From Closterium sp. Naga37s-1 (lineage: Eukaryota > Streptophyta > Zygnematophyceae > Desmidiales > Closteriaceae), in assembly GCA_947471745.1 (NCBI GenBank), contig CANJKZ010000922.1, positions 3,099,001-3,163,000 of the forward strand: a DNA stretch of 64,000 nucleotides, in the 5' to 3' direction. A program made the position numbers and the translations under genes. Shown here piece by piece: positions 43,690-56,305 of the stretch; the stretch's first letter is position 1; each line of letters starts with the position of its first letter. Below the pieces are notes generated by a model. That model made no database searches. It was given only the letters and a program-made list of their open reading frames with translations, and had not been told where the DNA came from.

Positions 43690-46600
43690 TGCACCAACAC
43701 GGACTCAAACTCAGCAACAAGAGCAATGGCGTCGTCTAGACGACAGGCAGCAACAAAGTCAACCAGCTCACCAACGAGGGCAGACGCAGCAGTGGACTCT
43801 AAAGAAGGGTCTGTGACAACAGTGGCGAGGAGACGAGAGACAGTAGGACTGGCAGCACGAGCGCGGTCAGACTCAGGGTCAGGGACGGCAGGAAGAGAGG
43901 ACTCAGGAGGAGCAGGCAGAGGAGCACGTAGTGGAATAGAGGAAGGACGAAGTGCCATAGCGTGGGTGCCAGGGATAGGAGGAGGACGCGAACAAGGAAC
44001 CCGACGACCAGTGCGAACAGCGCGAACAGGCGAGGCAGGACCAGACTCAGGCTCACGACGCTCTGTAAAAGAGTCTGTTTGCTCAACATAAGGAGAGGGA
44101 GCAGGCAGTGGGGAGCCTGGCTGTAACTGTGGCTTCGACTGGAGAGGCGGTGGACTTAGTAAGCTAGGAGGAAGGCCAGTAGAAGACGAGAGACTAAGAA
44201 CCTGGCAAAGCAGAGGAACCAAAAGCGGTCGCGGCCGTACAGTGCCTCCAGCACCAGTACCGCCAGACACAACACCCCCAGCTCCAGCACCTCCAGCTCC
44301 AATGTCAACAGCTCCAGTGTCTCCAGCTCCAGCTCCTCTAGCTCCAGCGCCACGAGCGCCAGTGCCTCCAGCTCCAGCGTCAACAGCTCCAGTGTCGCCA
44401 ACTCCAGCTCCTCCAGCTCCAGCGCCACCAGCGCCAGTGCCCCCAGCTCCAGCACCTCCAGGCTCCGCAGGGTCTCTAGCTCCAGCTCCTCCAGCTCCAG
44501 CGCCTCCAACACTACCAGTCCCGGCAGCTCCAGTACCCCTGGTACGAGCACCTCTAGGACCAGCAGCTGCAGCACCTCCGGTACCACCAGCTCCAGTAGT
44601 AACTCCAGCACCTCCAGCTCCCGTGTCTCCAGCGGCAGAGTCTTCAGCTCCGGCAGATCCACTCCGAAGGCGTGTACTCTGAGCAAACCACTCACGCAGC
44701 TGCTGCGGGGAGAGAGGCTCCGGCCGGGGAGACAGTCGTGGTGAAGCACCCGCAGGACCTCTAAAAGAAGCAGTACCCCTAGGCTCAGCACCCCCAGACT
44801 CCGCACCCTCAGACTCAGCACCCCCAGGCTCCACACCCTCAAGCACAGCACCCCCAGGCTCCACACCCGCAGGCTCAGCACCCCTAGGCTCCGCACCCTC
44901 AAGCTCAGCACCCCCAGACCCGGCACCCTCAGACTCAGCACCCCCAGGCTCCGCACCCCCAGGCTTCGCACCCCCGGGCTCCGTACCCACACACGCAGCA
45001 CCCCCAGACGCAGCACCTCTAGTAGCACCTGAGTCGCCAGCTACCTCAACAGGCACAGCACCAGGGAGAGGGTCTACCTGAGACACACCTGAGGGAGCAG
45101 GACCCTAGGGGGGGAGGGGGTCTACCGGAGGGGGACCTTAGCAAGAAAGAGCGGCGGGGGTGGGGGAGGGGCAGAGCGGTAGGGGAAGAGACGGTAAAAG
45201 GGAACCGACTCGTCAAACGTGACGTCCTGAGAGGGGAAGATACGGCGCGAGGTGGGGTGGTAAAACTGCCAGCCAGGCGCGTCAGGGACAAAGCCAAGGA
45301 AGATGCAGGGAATAGCGTGGGCGGAGAGCTTGTCCGCAGACGTATTGCAAACAAAGGCACGAGAACCCCAGACCCGGAACACCAACACATCGCCATCCTT
45401 CCTCGTCCAACACAGTGTAGGCGAGGTCTCTGGCAAGGAGACACGGGGCCAGAGGTTGAGCTGATGCGCAGCATACCGGACCGCAAACGACCACAGAAAA
45501 TGGGGAGCAGCCGCATGGATCATGGAGGTACGAGCGACCTCCATGACTAAGCCAATGCGGCGCTCATCAATCCCATTTTACCGAGGAGAGGCCGGAAGAA
45601 TGAACGACTGGAGAATGCCCTCCCCATGACAAAAGTCTCACAAGAGGTCGGAGGAGAACTCACCACCTCTGTCAGAGTGCAGACGCAGGACAGGAAGGTC
45701 CTGGCGGAACCGCTCGCGAACCTGGAGACAGACTGCGAGGATCCAAGGGATCAAGACATCAGGGACCTCACCCTTGCTGCGCAAGGGGAAGACCATGGTG
45801 TAACACGTGTAGTCGTCAACAACCAGCAGAAATTAGCACTCGCGGCCCTGTCCACTGACGCGGGCTGGGCCCCACACGTCAAGGCAGAGAGTCTGCAGGG
45901 GAGCAGTCGTCGGGGGAAACGAGGAGGGGTGAGGAGCGGCGCACTGCCGCCCCTCGACGCAAGGAAGGCAGGGCAGGGCAGGCGAGGGCGGGAGGGGAGG
46001 CAGAGACCTGGGAAGACCAGAGACAAGGAGACAGGAGTGCATGCCACGAAGGCGTGGTAGGGAGGGGTGACCCAGGCGGTGGTGCCACAGAAGAGTCTGG
46101 TGCGACAGAAGGCGACACGAGCAAGGGGGTGGTACCTGACCTGACGCGGGCACCTGAGCAGACGCAACTACCTGAGGAGGCTCGGTAGCCAGTGTGTATA
46201 GACTCGACCCTGGCTGACGAGTGAACGTGGCGAGGTGACGATCCGTCCGTGTACACGTGCAGATCGACACACACTGACCCCCAGGAGTGGTGGTAGTGAC
46301 CATCGCATCCTGGAGGGCAGCGGTACTCACCAAGTTCGTAGAGAACGAGGGGAGGTGAAGACCCGACAGTGAGCCGGACGGAACCGCCGGACACGGGAGG
46401 ACAGTGGAGGAACGGGCAACGACCGGGCCCCCGGAGGGGTCAGCCAGTCCGACCGGGACAGGTGCAGGGAGAGGAGTGAGAGTGGTGCTGTCACGTAAGA
46501 AACAGCGTGAGGCACCTAAGTCCAGCGTGAAGGTGTGCAAGGCCTCAGCGGGCGTAGTACCAGGGAGAACAGACTCACTAGCACCTAGAGCAGCAGCGGC

Positions 46601-47904
46601 TATACCTGGGTCAGGCGGCACACACCGGTAACAGTCACCCTCAGCACTAGCAGACAAAGCATACGTAGCAGAAATAATAACATCTAAGTCTAGGTCAAAG
46701 ATAGCAACTCCAGACCGAAGCAGGTCTGCCCAGCGAGGGCGCTCGACCTCGTCACCAAACTCAGCGCGCCAAGCGTCGTCGAGGCGGGAGAAGCAGCGGT
46801 GCTGAGTGTGAAGCCTCCTACATGTCTGACCAGCACGGTCACCCGTGCGAATGACATACGGGCAGATATCACTACCCCCAGACGTCCCACGCTGAAACAA
46901 CCACTCACGAAGCTGTTAGGGCGACTGGGTCTCGCTCCGACGCTACTGGTTCTGCCGCTGGCCACCTCCAGAACCTCCACGCCAAGCGCCAGTCCTACCG
47001 CCACCAGTCCCACCGCCGCCACTACCGCCACTCCCACCGCTGCCTCCACCGCCGCCACCAACGCCCCCACTCCCGCCACCACTCCCACCGTTGCCACCAC
47101 CTCCTCTGCCTCCACTACCTCCACTGCTGCCCCCACCACCACTCCCGCTGCCCCCTCCACCACCCCTACTACCCTTGCCCTTGCCGCTGCGGCGCTTCGC
47201 AATAGCAGAAGCAACTCCGATCTCCTCAGCACCAGGGACGTCTGCAGCAGCAGCAGAGGCGTAGGAGGGGACAAGGGGGGAGGGGGAGCACCCCTCGAAG
47301 AAGGGCTGGCACGGAGGTGCTGCTCGAGTTGGTCAACAGTGAAGGAGGTGGGGTCAAGTGAGAGAAAGTGGTCCCTGACAGAGCAAAGAGAGTCAGGGAG
47401 GCGAGTGACTATGAAGTAGAGGGTGATGAACATCGGGGGCTGGTTTCTCTCAAGGAACTCAGCAGGGATGGTAGCGCGGTAGCGAGCGTCGTTAGTGCGC
47501 AGGTGGGACACAAGGTCCTCTACTGTGGCAAAGGCTGACAGCTCGGGGAACAGGTAGGGCAGTAGCAGCCGGCCTAGAGCAGCAGTGGCAGGCGAGGAGT
47601 AGCGAGAGACTACAGCATCATACACGGTCTGTGCCGTCCTGTGCTGTCCGAAGTGAGCGCATTCGGCTAACGGCAGGTGGTTGCGAATGGCTAAGCGAGC
47701 AGCAGCGTGTCGAGTAAGCCACTGTAAGCGAGTTGCACTGTCAGCTGTGGCGGGAGGGGCAGGAGCGGCGCCTGACGCAAGGTCAACCAGTGAAACACTG
47801 TCCTTAGAATCGCTAAGTAGGTACAGCTGCAGGTCATCGAGCCACGTGTCAAACTGAATCGGTCTGCCTTCATGATCGAACGCGAGAACTCGAAGCGAAG
47901 CCAT
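43690..47904 (-). mobile_element. R14: copia element of the Gly-rich gag family (gag to integrase-RT linker)
   Basis: Reverse strand: gag start MASLRVLAFDHEG at 47904; glycine tract (about 46975-47185); Cys/His cluster CPYVIRTGDRAGQTC then RRLHTQHRC (about 46795-46865); protease LGASRCFLRDS (about 46485-46530); GAG pre-integrase HQTLLWHHRLGHPSLPRLRG (about 46050-46105); integrase (about 45170-45840); linker with GGAEPGGAES and GAGGTGAGG repeats (about 43960-45110). RT and RNase H are not present; the text leaves the family near 43690. No LTR is seen. Broken, several breaks. Sister subfamily of R1/R6. Confidence 0.9.
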
Positions 47905-48336
47905 AGTGGCGCGGCACGCAGGAGCAGCAGTAGCAGCAGCAGCAACAGCAGCAGTAGCAGCAGTAGCAGTAGCAGTAGCAGCAGTAGCAGGGGCCGAGGG
48001 GCTGGGGGCCTAGGGGCGTCGGGCCGCGGGGCCAGGAACAAAGGGCCGAGGGGCTTGGGGCCTAGTGGCGATGGGCCGCAGGGCCAGGTACAAAGGGGGC
48101 CGAGGGGCCGGGGGCCTAGGGGCGACGCGCCGTGGGGCCATGTACAAAGAGGGGGGGGGGGCGAAAGCCGGGGGGCCTAGGGACGTCGGGCCGCAAGGCC
48201 AGGAGCAAAGGGGCCGAGGGGCCTGGGGCCTAGGGGCAACGGGCCGCAGGGCCAGGTACAAAGGGGGGCCGAGGGGCCGGGGGTCTAGGGGCGTCGGGCC
48301 GCGGGGCCATGAAAGGAGGGGCCGAGGGGCCTGTGG
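47905..48336 (-). repeat. R14 leader: AGC/AGT microsatellite and GC minisatellite
   Basis: Next to the gag start is an AGC/AGT trinucleotide run (about 47932-47990), then tandem units of about 60 bp containing ggggcctaggggcgacgggc and gggccaggtacaaaggg (about 47993-48330). On the sense (reverse) strand it is C-rich, as in R6, R13 and R17. The leader ends against R15; no primer site or LTR remains. Confidence 0.85.
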
Positions 48337-48671
48337 CCATTTGCGGTCCGGTACGCTGCGCATCAGCTCAACCTCTGGCCCCGTGTCTCCTTGCCGGAGA
48401 CCTCGCCCGCACAGCGTTGGACGGGGAAGGTTGGCGATGCGTCGGTGTTTAGGGTCTGGGGTTCTCGTGCCTTTGTCCACGATACGTCCGCGGACAAGCT
48501 CTCCGCCCGTGCCATTCCCTGCGTCTTCCTTGGCTTTCCCCCTAACGCGCCTGGCTGACAGTTTTACGACCCTACCTCGCGCCGTGTCCTCCCCTCTCAC
48601 GACGTCACGTTTGACGAGTCGGTTCCCTTTTACCATCTCTTCCCCTACCGCTCTGCCCCTCTCCCTCCCCC
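48337..48671 (+). mobile_element. R15 (left part): copia integrase end, split by R16
   Basis: Plus strand encodes the C-terminal integrase of the R14/R17/R18 subfamily (LRVWGSRAFV-like text, about 48440-48480, and FYHLFPYRSAPLPP-like text, about 48620-48665). The proline-rich text stops at the R16 LTR and resumes at 55126. Fossil fragment, broken. Confidence 0.87.
48667..48671. repeat. Target site duplication of R16, left copy (CCCCC)
   Basis: CCCCC before the left LTR; matched by CCCCC at 55126-55130. The surrounding sequence is C-rich, so the match alone is weak, but R15 text on both sides supports it. Confidence 0.75.
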
Positions 48672-49538
48672 TGTTAGAGACTAAGGACGGAGTCTATGAA
48701 GATTAGGAGCTGAAATATCTCAAAATCGTCAACTACAATTCTGGACAGAAAAGTCGTCGTCACAAGAAACGTCGTCAACGATTAACAAACGGTTATAATT
48801 CTCTCAAACTCGAGTATGTTGTAGCCCTTGACTGTGGCTATCTTTCTCAATTTGAATAGTATCAAAATATGAAGTATAACTCGAGTTATGAACTTCGGCG
48901 CACTAGGGGGTATGCTGCCATAGAAAACGTAACTCAATCACAATTATCTCACAAGTTCACACAAGAAAGTTAGAGTAGCAATGGAACCAGGTAGGAGGGG
49001 ATGAGGAGGACGAGAGGGAAGGTCCCAAGGGATCCCCAACCAAGGAAACCCCATTCCACACAATTCCCCTCTCTATAGGCACCCCAACTTTGACATTTGT
49101 CACTTTCCCAACTCATGCCATCCACCTTGCCCAACTTGGCCACACTTGCCAACCTGGTTTGGCACCTCCCAACCACTTGGCAGCATCTACAGTGATGTTG
49201 ACGAATTTCCCAACCCCCAAAAGTCTATACTCCTTATGGAGTCAACACCACTACTTCCCATAGTCACCACAACCAAATATCAAAAGCATACGAACTTCCA
49301 ACGTTCGTAACTTTCTTGTTCGTGCTCCGATTGAAGCGATACTTGGTTCTTCGGAAAGCTCTTGAGCAGAGGAGTCACTTCAGATATCTGCTCAAGCCAA
49401 ATAACATTCACACACACTCAGAAAATACCAAACCGCACAAAACACAAATTCTTGCATACGCTCACACCACGCATGCAACGCACGAACATATGATGGGAGG
49501 CAGACAGACGTGAATGCATATGATTGCATCACACAACA
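48672..49538 (-). repeat. R16 3' LTR (867 bp)
   Basis: Plus strand TGTTAGAGAC to CACACAACA. Contains a perfect palindrome ACTCC-TTAT-GGAGT at 49229-49242 and, on the reverse strand, tatagagagg near 49070, a possible TATA-type box. Confidence 0.95.
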
Positions 49539-49595
49539 AACTCCCCCTCTGGCTGCCAACCATCATCCCACATGTCATAGCACAAGCATGCACCC

Positions 49596-52500
49596 TCAAT
49601 GCACACTCATCCCAGCAAGCTTCATGCCCTTCCAATGCTCAGATTCAGCCAGGCGCTTGGTGAGAATGTCAGCCGCCTGCTGATGGGTCTTCACAATCTC
49701 CAGCCGCACCTCCTTGTCCAGGAGCCTCCTCACCCAATGCCACTTAGGCCTGATGTGCTTCGTCAGCCCATGAAGGCAAGCGTTCTTAGCAAGCTTCACA
49801 GCCGACTCGTTGTCACAGAAAATCACTGTTGGCTCCTTCTGGCACACTCCGATCTCCTCCAACAAACGCCTCAGCCACACCACCTCCTTTGCCCCATGAT
49901 GCAGGGCCATGTACTCTGTCTCACACGAGGACAGCCCCACCTCGTTCTGCTTCTTGCTGCGCCAGCTCACTGCACCACCTCCAAACAGGCACACATAGCC
50001 TCCAATGCTGGTGCCATCCGCCTTTACAGAGTTGAAGCTAGCGTCGGTGTAGCAAGTCAAGAGCATCTCCCCCTTGCTCAAATCAGCTGCACCCCTCTGC
50101 AGCCTCTGTCGCACAGCACTGTACTCCAAACCCACAGATGCTGTAGCACTCACATAGCGGACCAACCTCTTGGCCGCTTCTAGCTGCTCATGACAGGGGC
50201 GTGAGACCACACTAGCAAGCCTGGAAGTAGCAAAGGCAATGTCAGGCCGCGTGTGGTTAGCCGCATAGTTTAGTGCCCCCACCATGGAATGAAACAGCTT
50301 CCTGTCACTCTCACCCACCACCTCCTCATCAGCACAGGGCTCCACAGTGAACCCCGAAGGCAGTGGGGTGGCTGGTTTTCCTCCATCTTGCAGCCCATAC
50401 TTCTCAGCCAGCCCCTCACAATACTTTCTCTGGTGCAACCTCAACACTCCCTTGTCAAGGTCCCTCTCCACATGCATGCCCAAATAGTACTTCACATCTC
50501 CCATCTTGGAGCACTTAAACTGCATCTCCAGCATCTCCTCCACACGCTCAATCATTGCAGATGACTCAGAGAAGAGCAGGATGTCGTCCACATATACCAG
50601 GAACATGAGAAACTGCTCCTTCTCTTGCAGCAGGAACAAGCTGTGATCACACTCACTCTTCTTGAAACCCCCAGCCAGCAGTGTCTCCTCCAACTTGTGG
50701 TACCATGCACGAGGAGCCTGCTTAAGGCCATAGATGGCCTTCTTGAGCCTGCACACCCTGCCGCTCCCATCATCCAACCCCTCAGGCTGCAGCATGTACA
50801 GCTCCTCTAGGATGATCCCATTGAGGAAAGCAGTTGTGATGTCCATCTGCTTGATCCTCCATCCACGGTTTGCAGCCATTCCCAACATCACCTTTAGTGT
50901 AGTCCCTTTCCCCACAGGAGCAAAGATCTCATCAAAGTCCTTCCCCTTTGTCTGCTGAAACCCCTTTGCCACAAGCCTTGACTTGTAGCGGGTCAGCTCC
51001 CCATCAGGTCCGTACTTGTGCCTGAAGATCAGCTTGGAAGAAATGGCCTTCTTCCCAGGAGGCAGCTCACACAGCTCCCACGTTTCATTCTCCAGCAGAG
51101 AGTCATACTCCTCCTTCACACTCTGCTTCCACTTCTCAGCATCGGGCCCACTCAAGGCCTCAGCTAGCGTCTTGGGCTCAGGGACGGCTGCCCAGTAGCA
51201 GTGTGCTATCTCTTCCTCATCACACTGCTCAGCCACACTCCCAGCCCGTACCACCTTTGGCTTGCCAAAGCTCGGATAGGTCAGCCGGTTAGGAGGGCGC
51301 ACATCCCTCCTAGGACGGTCAGCCGGACGTGCGGCACCTTGTGGAGCATCTTGCTGCTGCTGCTGCTACTGCTCCTCCACCTCAGGTTCTCCCCCATCCT
51401 CAGTCACCCCAGAAATATCCTCCTCTGAGACAGTGACCTGCACTTGCCTCGAAGGCCGCTGCACCTCATCGGCCTCAATGATCAGCGGTGTAGTAGGAAG
51501 CTTCTGCTGCTGCTGCTTCCACTCCTTGTAGTACAAGGACTCAAGGAACTTCACATCCCTTGACACAGTCAGCTGCTGGCTGGTCAAGTCCCATATCAAC
51601 CAGCCCTTATGATCCTTAGCAAGCCCCAAGTGTACTCCCCATTTCCCACTAGCCTCCAACTTTCCCCTCTTCTCCTTAGGCACATGAAACACCACCATGC
51701 AGCCGTAGGCTCTCAGCATGTTGACTGCTGGTGCACTCCCATACCACTTGGTGTAGGGGACCCACTGCTTGTCCCCGTCAGTCGCCAACACCCTGTTCTT
51801 CACAAGGGCGACCTGCCGCAGTGCAGTCACCCAAAACGGATCCAGCAGCCCTGCACGCCCAAGGAGAGTGCGAGCACCTTCCTGCAGGGTCCGGTTGAAG
51901 CGCTCAGCCACGCCATTCTGCTGAGGGTTGTAGGGCACCGTGAGCTGATGCTGGATCCCCTTCTTCTTCAGCACCGCCTCAAAATCAGCGCCAATGAATT
52001 CTCCCCCGTTGTCAGTGCGGATCACCTTCACCTTGTGTCCGCTCTCCCTTTGAGCTCTCGGCATCCACTCCTTGAGAACAGCCGCTGCCACTTCCCCCTT
52101 AGTCTTGAGAGGGTACACCCACACCGCACGCGTGTGGTCGTCCACAATGGTTAAGAAGTAGCGGCTGCCCGAGAGAGAAGGGGCCCTCGTAGGGCCCACC
52201 ACATCCATGTGCACAAGTGCGAGCGGGGCCTTAGCTGGTCCCGTGCCGCTGCTGAACGGAAACTTTGTGAACTTGGTCTCAAGGCATGTAGGGCAGCTCC
52301 CAATCTCCTTTGCTACCCCCTTCACCTCCAACCCCTTCAAGCTCCCATCCTTCACTAACTTCTGCAGCATAGGAATGTTGATGTGACACAACCTCTCGTG
52401 CCACGTCTCCCAATCGGCATCACCATTCCCAGATGAAGCCTTTGCCCATGCAGCGGTTGCATCCACACCAGCAAGCACCTCACCATGTGGCTGCTGTGAC

Positions 52501-54083
52501 TGCTGCACCTTCTTGACTGCATCCAGGGCCCCATCAGTTGGTGCAGTCTCCTCTCCTCCCGTCGTTGCTTTAGCCGTTGCCGCTGCCACTGCCGTTGCTG
52601 GTGGTTTCCCATTCCAAGGGATGATGGGCAGCTGCCACAGGTCCTTGATGCAGCTGCTCTTCTCCTCCAAATCCCACAGCAGCAACTTCCCAAGCTTTGC
52701 ACGGCAGCTGGTTGGGCCGAAGGTCACTTTGGCCTTGCTTTTCTGCAGCCGGCGCACAGAGAGGAGGTTAGCGGACAAACCTTCAACCAGCAGTACATTC
52801 CCCAGCCCCACAAGGCCCCCATTGGCTCCCATTACCTTGGCATTCCCAACACCAATCACAGGGAGCAAAGCACCTGAAGCGGCAGCCACAAACTTAATCT
52901 TCCCAGGGGACTTTACCTCGTCAAGCAAATCTGCCCGTGGGGTCATGTGACTTGTGCAACCTGAATCTATCACCCAGTGAGTGAGGGGGTGCATCACAAC
53001 CTTCCCAACTGAGCCCACATCACCCTCACTCCCTTTCACATCCTCAACCATGAGGAACATCCCAGGGTTGGCTTTACCTTGTGCACCTGAACCTTGTGCA
53101 CCTGAACCTTGCACAGCGCCACCTCGTGCACGTTCACCACTTGGAGGCTTCATGCCTGGAGGCGCCCATCCCTCAGGCCGACTGAAACACTTGAACCACG
53201 GGTGTCCAGCCTTCTTGCAGTACCAGCAAGCACCCTCCATTCGAGTGCTCCCCCTACCACCAGAGCTCCCATGCCCCTCGTTGTAGTCACCTCGGCCTCT
53301 CCCTCTGCCAAAGCCTCTCCCACGGCCTCGGCCTCTCCCTCCCCCTCTTCCTCTGCTGCCTCCTGCAGCTCCATACCCCTCAGCAGTTTTGTTGGCAGCA
53401 CCACCACCCGTGTGGCGCCTGCGGAAGTCCTCCTGCAGAATCTGCTGCCGTAGCCACTCAGGTGTCCACTGGTCCTGCTGAGTGTTGAGGGTGGGGATGA
53501 GGTTGTCCCACGAGTTGTCGAGCACCGAGATGATCTTGGTGCACTGCTGCATCTGCGACACCTTGCTGCCCGCCGCTGCCATCCTCGCATAGGTATCCTT
53601 GATCTTGTCAAGGACCGGCTTCACATCATCGCCGGGTCGCATGGAGAGGGCAGCCAGCTCCTTCTCCAACACAATCGCCATCGGCAGCGTGTTGGGCTGA
53701 ATCACGTCGCGTAGTAGCTTCCACGCCTTTGGTCCGGAATCATCCAACCCCACCAAATCCTTGATGTGTTGGAACATATCGTTGTTGACCGATTGGAGGA
53801 TTAGGTCGTACAGCACCGCACTCTTCTCAATCCACCGATCGCGGGCATCTCCTTTATCCGGCATCTTCTCTTCACCCATCGCAAGTTTCAGCAGCTTGTA
53901 GCGCTTGAATGCACTCCGCATCCGCCCGCTCCATTCCTCATAGTTTGAGCCATCCAATGCCTCGATCTTGGATGGTGGCGGCTCATTTCTCTTCTCAGCT
54001 GCATCTCCACTCCCTTGACTCATTTCCTCTGCTCCCAAACACAGGTTCCAGCTCCCCCTTTGCTGTCCACACCGAAGTCCCAC
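49596..54083 (-). CDS. R16 gag-pol region (copia)
   Basis: Reverse strand. Gag probably starts at MSQGSGDAAEKRNEPPP (54023) rather than the upstream Met at 54083, because the gag fold text (IEALDGSNYEEWSGRM) follows soon after. Then: Arg/Gly-rich stretch (about 53255-53380), CCHC knuckle CWYCKKAGHPWFKC (about 53190-53231), protease WVIDSGCTSHMTP (about 52940-52980), GAG pre-integrase WHERLCHINIPMLQKL (about 52360-52410), integrase with FLTIVDDHTR, RTDNGGEFIGAD and NPQQNGVAERFNRT (about 51870-52230), RT with MDITTAFLNGIILEEL and FLVYVDDILLFSE (about 50560-51130), RNase H with SSCETEYMAL and HQQAADILTKRL (about 49620-50060). About one break. Closest in the window to R12 and R10. Confidence 0.94.
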
Positions 54084-54258
54084 TCAATTTCCACAAGTGT
54101 CGGCGCCAACGAGATTTCGGCAGAGTTTCCCCTTAGCGGAAGTCACATGCAACCTCCAGAACTCCACTTAGGCACGCCCACAGGCCATGGTGGGTCTAGG
54201 AGGGTCTTCACACTTCAGTAGACTCTCCAAAAAGTCCTTAATCAGCTCTGATACCACT

Positions 54259-55125
54259 TGTTAGAGACTAAGGACGGAGTCTATGAAGATTAGGAGCTGA
54301 AATATCTCAAAATCGTCAACTACAATTCTGGACAGAAAAGTCGTCGTCACAAGAAACGTCGTCAACGATTAACGAACAGTTAGAATTCTCTCAAACTCGA
54401 GTATGTTGTAGCCCTTGACTGTGGCTATCTTTCTCAATTTGAATAGTATCAAAATATGAAGTATAACTCGAGTTATGAACTTCGGCGCACTAGGGGGTAT
54501 GCTGCCATAGAAAACGTAACTCAATCACAATTATCTCACAAGTTCACACAAGAAAGTTAGAGTAGCAATGGAACCAGGTAGGAGGGGATGAGGAGGACGA
54601 GAGGGAAGGTCCCAAGGGATCCCCAACCAAGGAAACCCCATTCCACACAATTCCCCTCTCTATAGGCACCCCAACTTTGACATTTGTCACTTTCCCAACT
54701 CATGCCATCCACCTTGCCCAACTTGGCCACACTTGCCAACCTGGTTTGGCACCTCCCAACCACTTGGCAGCATCTACAGTGATGTTGACGAATTTCCCAA
54801 CCCCCAAAAGTCTATACTCCTTATGGAGTCAACACCACTACTTCCCATAGTCACCACAACCAAATATCAAAAGCATACGAACTTCCAACGTTCGTAACTT
54901 TCTTGTTCGTGCTCCGATTGAAGCGATACTTGGTTCGTCGGAAAGCTCTTGAGCAGAGGAGTCACTTCAGATATCTGCTCAAGCCAAATAACATTCACAC
55001 ACACTCAGAAAATACCAAACCGCACAAAACACAAATTCTTGCATACGCTCACACCACGCATGCAACGCACGAACATATGATGGGAGGCAGACAGACGTGA
55101 ATGCATATGATTGCATCACACAACA
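54259..55125 (-). repeat. R16 5' LTR (867 bp)
   Basis: Near-identical to 48672-49538. The palindrome is at 54816-54829. The 175 bp between this LTR and 54083 are leader with the primer site (complement near 54247-54258). Confidence 0.95.
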
Positions 55126-56305
55126 CCCCCGTCGCTCTTCCTTGCTCCAGGTCCCCCTCCGGTAGACCCCCTCCCTCCTGTGGGTCCTGCTCCCTCAGGT
55201 GTCTCTCAGGTTGACCCACCCCCTAGTGCTGTGCCAAGTGAGGTAGCTGTAGACTCAAGGTGCTACTAGAGGTACTGCGTCTGGGGGTGCTGAGACTGGG
55301 GGTGCTGAGCCTGGGGGTGCTGAGACTGGGGGTGCTGAGCCTGGGGGTGCTGAGCCTGAGGGTGTTGAGCCTGGGGGTGCTGAGTCAGAGGGTGCGGAGT
55401 CTGGGGGTGCTGAGCCTCAGGGTGATGGGCCTCAGGGTGCTGCTTCGTCTGGAGGTTCTGCTGGTGCTTCGCCGAGACTGTCTCCGCAGCAGCTGCGTGA
55501 GTGGCTTGTTTGGCGCGCACGCCTTCGGAGTGGAGCTACCGGAGCTGGAGGTGCTGGAGCCGCTAGAGCTGGAGGTGCTTGAGTTACTTCTGGAGCTGGT
55601 GTTACTGGAGGTACTGCGGCTACTGGTCCTGGAGGTGCTTGTAGTTGGGGTACTGGAGCTGCCGGGACTGGTGGTGTTGGGGGCGCTGGAGCTAGAGACC
55701 CTACGGAGTCTGGAGCTGCTTGAGCTGGAGGCTCTGGCACTGGTGGCGCTGGAGCTGGAGGAGCTGGAGTTGGAAGCATTGGCGCTGGAGGCGCTAGAGT
55801 TGGAAGCACTGGCGCGGGAGACGCTGGAGCTGGAGGAGCTAGAGCTGCTGACCCTGGCGGCACTGTGCGACCGTGACCGTACTTCGTTCCCCTGCTTCAG
55901 CAGGTTCTTGGTGTCCCATTTTCAGCAGGTTCCCCTCCTGTGTCCCCCGCCTGACCAGTCGCAGCTGCCGTTACAGCCGACCTCTCCACTGCCTGCTCCT
56001 TCTCCTTACACTGAGCAGTCTGGCGGTCTTAAAGAGCGTCATGAGTCTGCGTCTCGTCCAGTCTCGCCTGTTTGCGCTGCTCGTCGCGTTCCTCGTTCGC
56101 GTCCTCCTCCTGTCCCCAGCACACACGCTATGGCACTTCGTCCTTTCTCTGTTCCACTACGTGTTCCTCTGCCTGCTCCTCCTGAGTCCTCTCTTCCTGG
56201 GGTCCCTGACCCTGAGTTTGACCGCACTCGTGCTACCAGACCCATTGTCTCTCGTCTCCTAACCACTGCTGTCACTGGCCCTTTCTTTGAATCTGCTGCT
56301 GCCTA
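55126..56305 (+). mobile_element. R15 (right part): copia integrase-RT linker
   Basis: Plus-strand text continues from the left part: proline-rich stretch, GGAETGGAEPGGAE-type repeats (about 55275-55440), Gly/Ala repeats (about 55540-55860), and the region before RT (about 55980-56300). It stops near 56305, where R17 begins in the opposite orientation. No RT. Fossil fragment, broken. Confidence 0.87.

Larger units (their letters stand above)
48672..55125 (-). mobile_element. R16: young, nearly whole Ty1/copia element
   Basis: Two 867 bp LTRs with only about four differences by eye (about 0.5 percent), flanked by a CCCCC duplication (48667-48671 and 55126-55130). Reverse-strand gag-pol is nearly whole, with about one break. 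Primer-site complement ctctgatacca lies just inside the right LTR; polypurine-tract complement ctccccctct just inside the left. This is the youngest autonomous-type insertion in the window and splits R15. Confidence 0.95.

Noticed and set aside
47691-48041. Poly-Leu reverse frame
   Set aside because: Shifted reading of the AGC/AGT microsatellite in the R14 leader.
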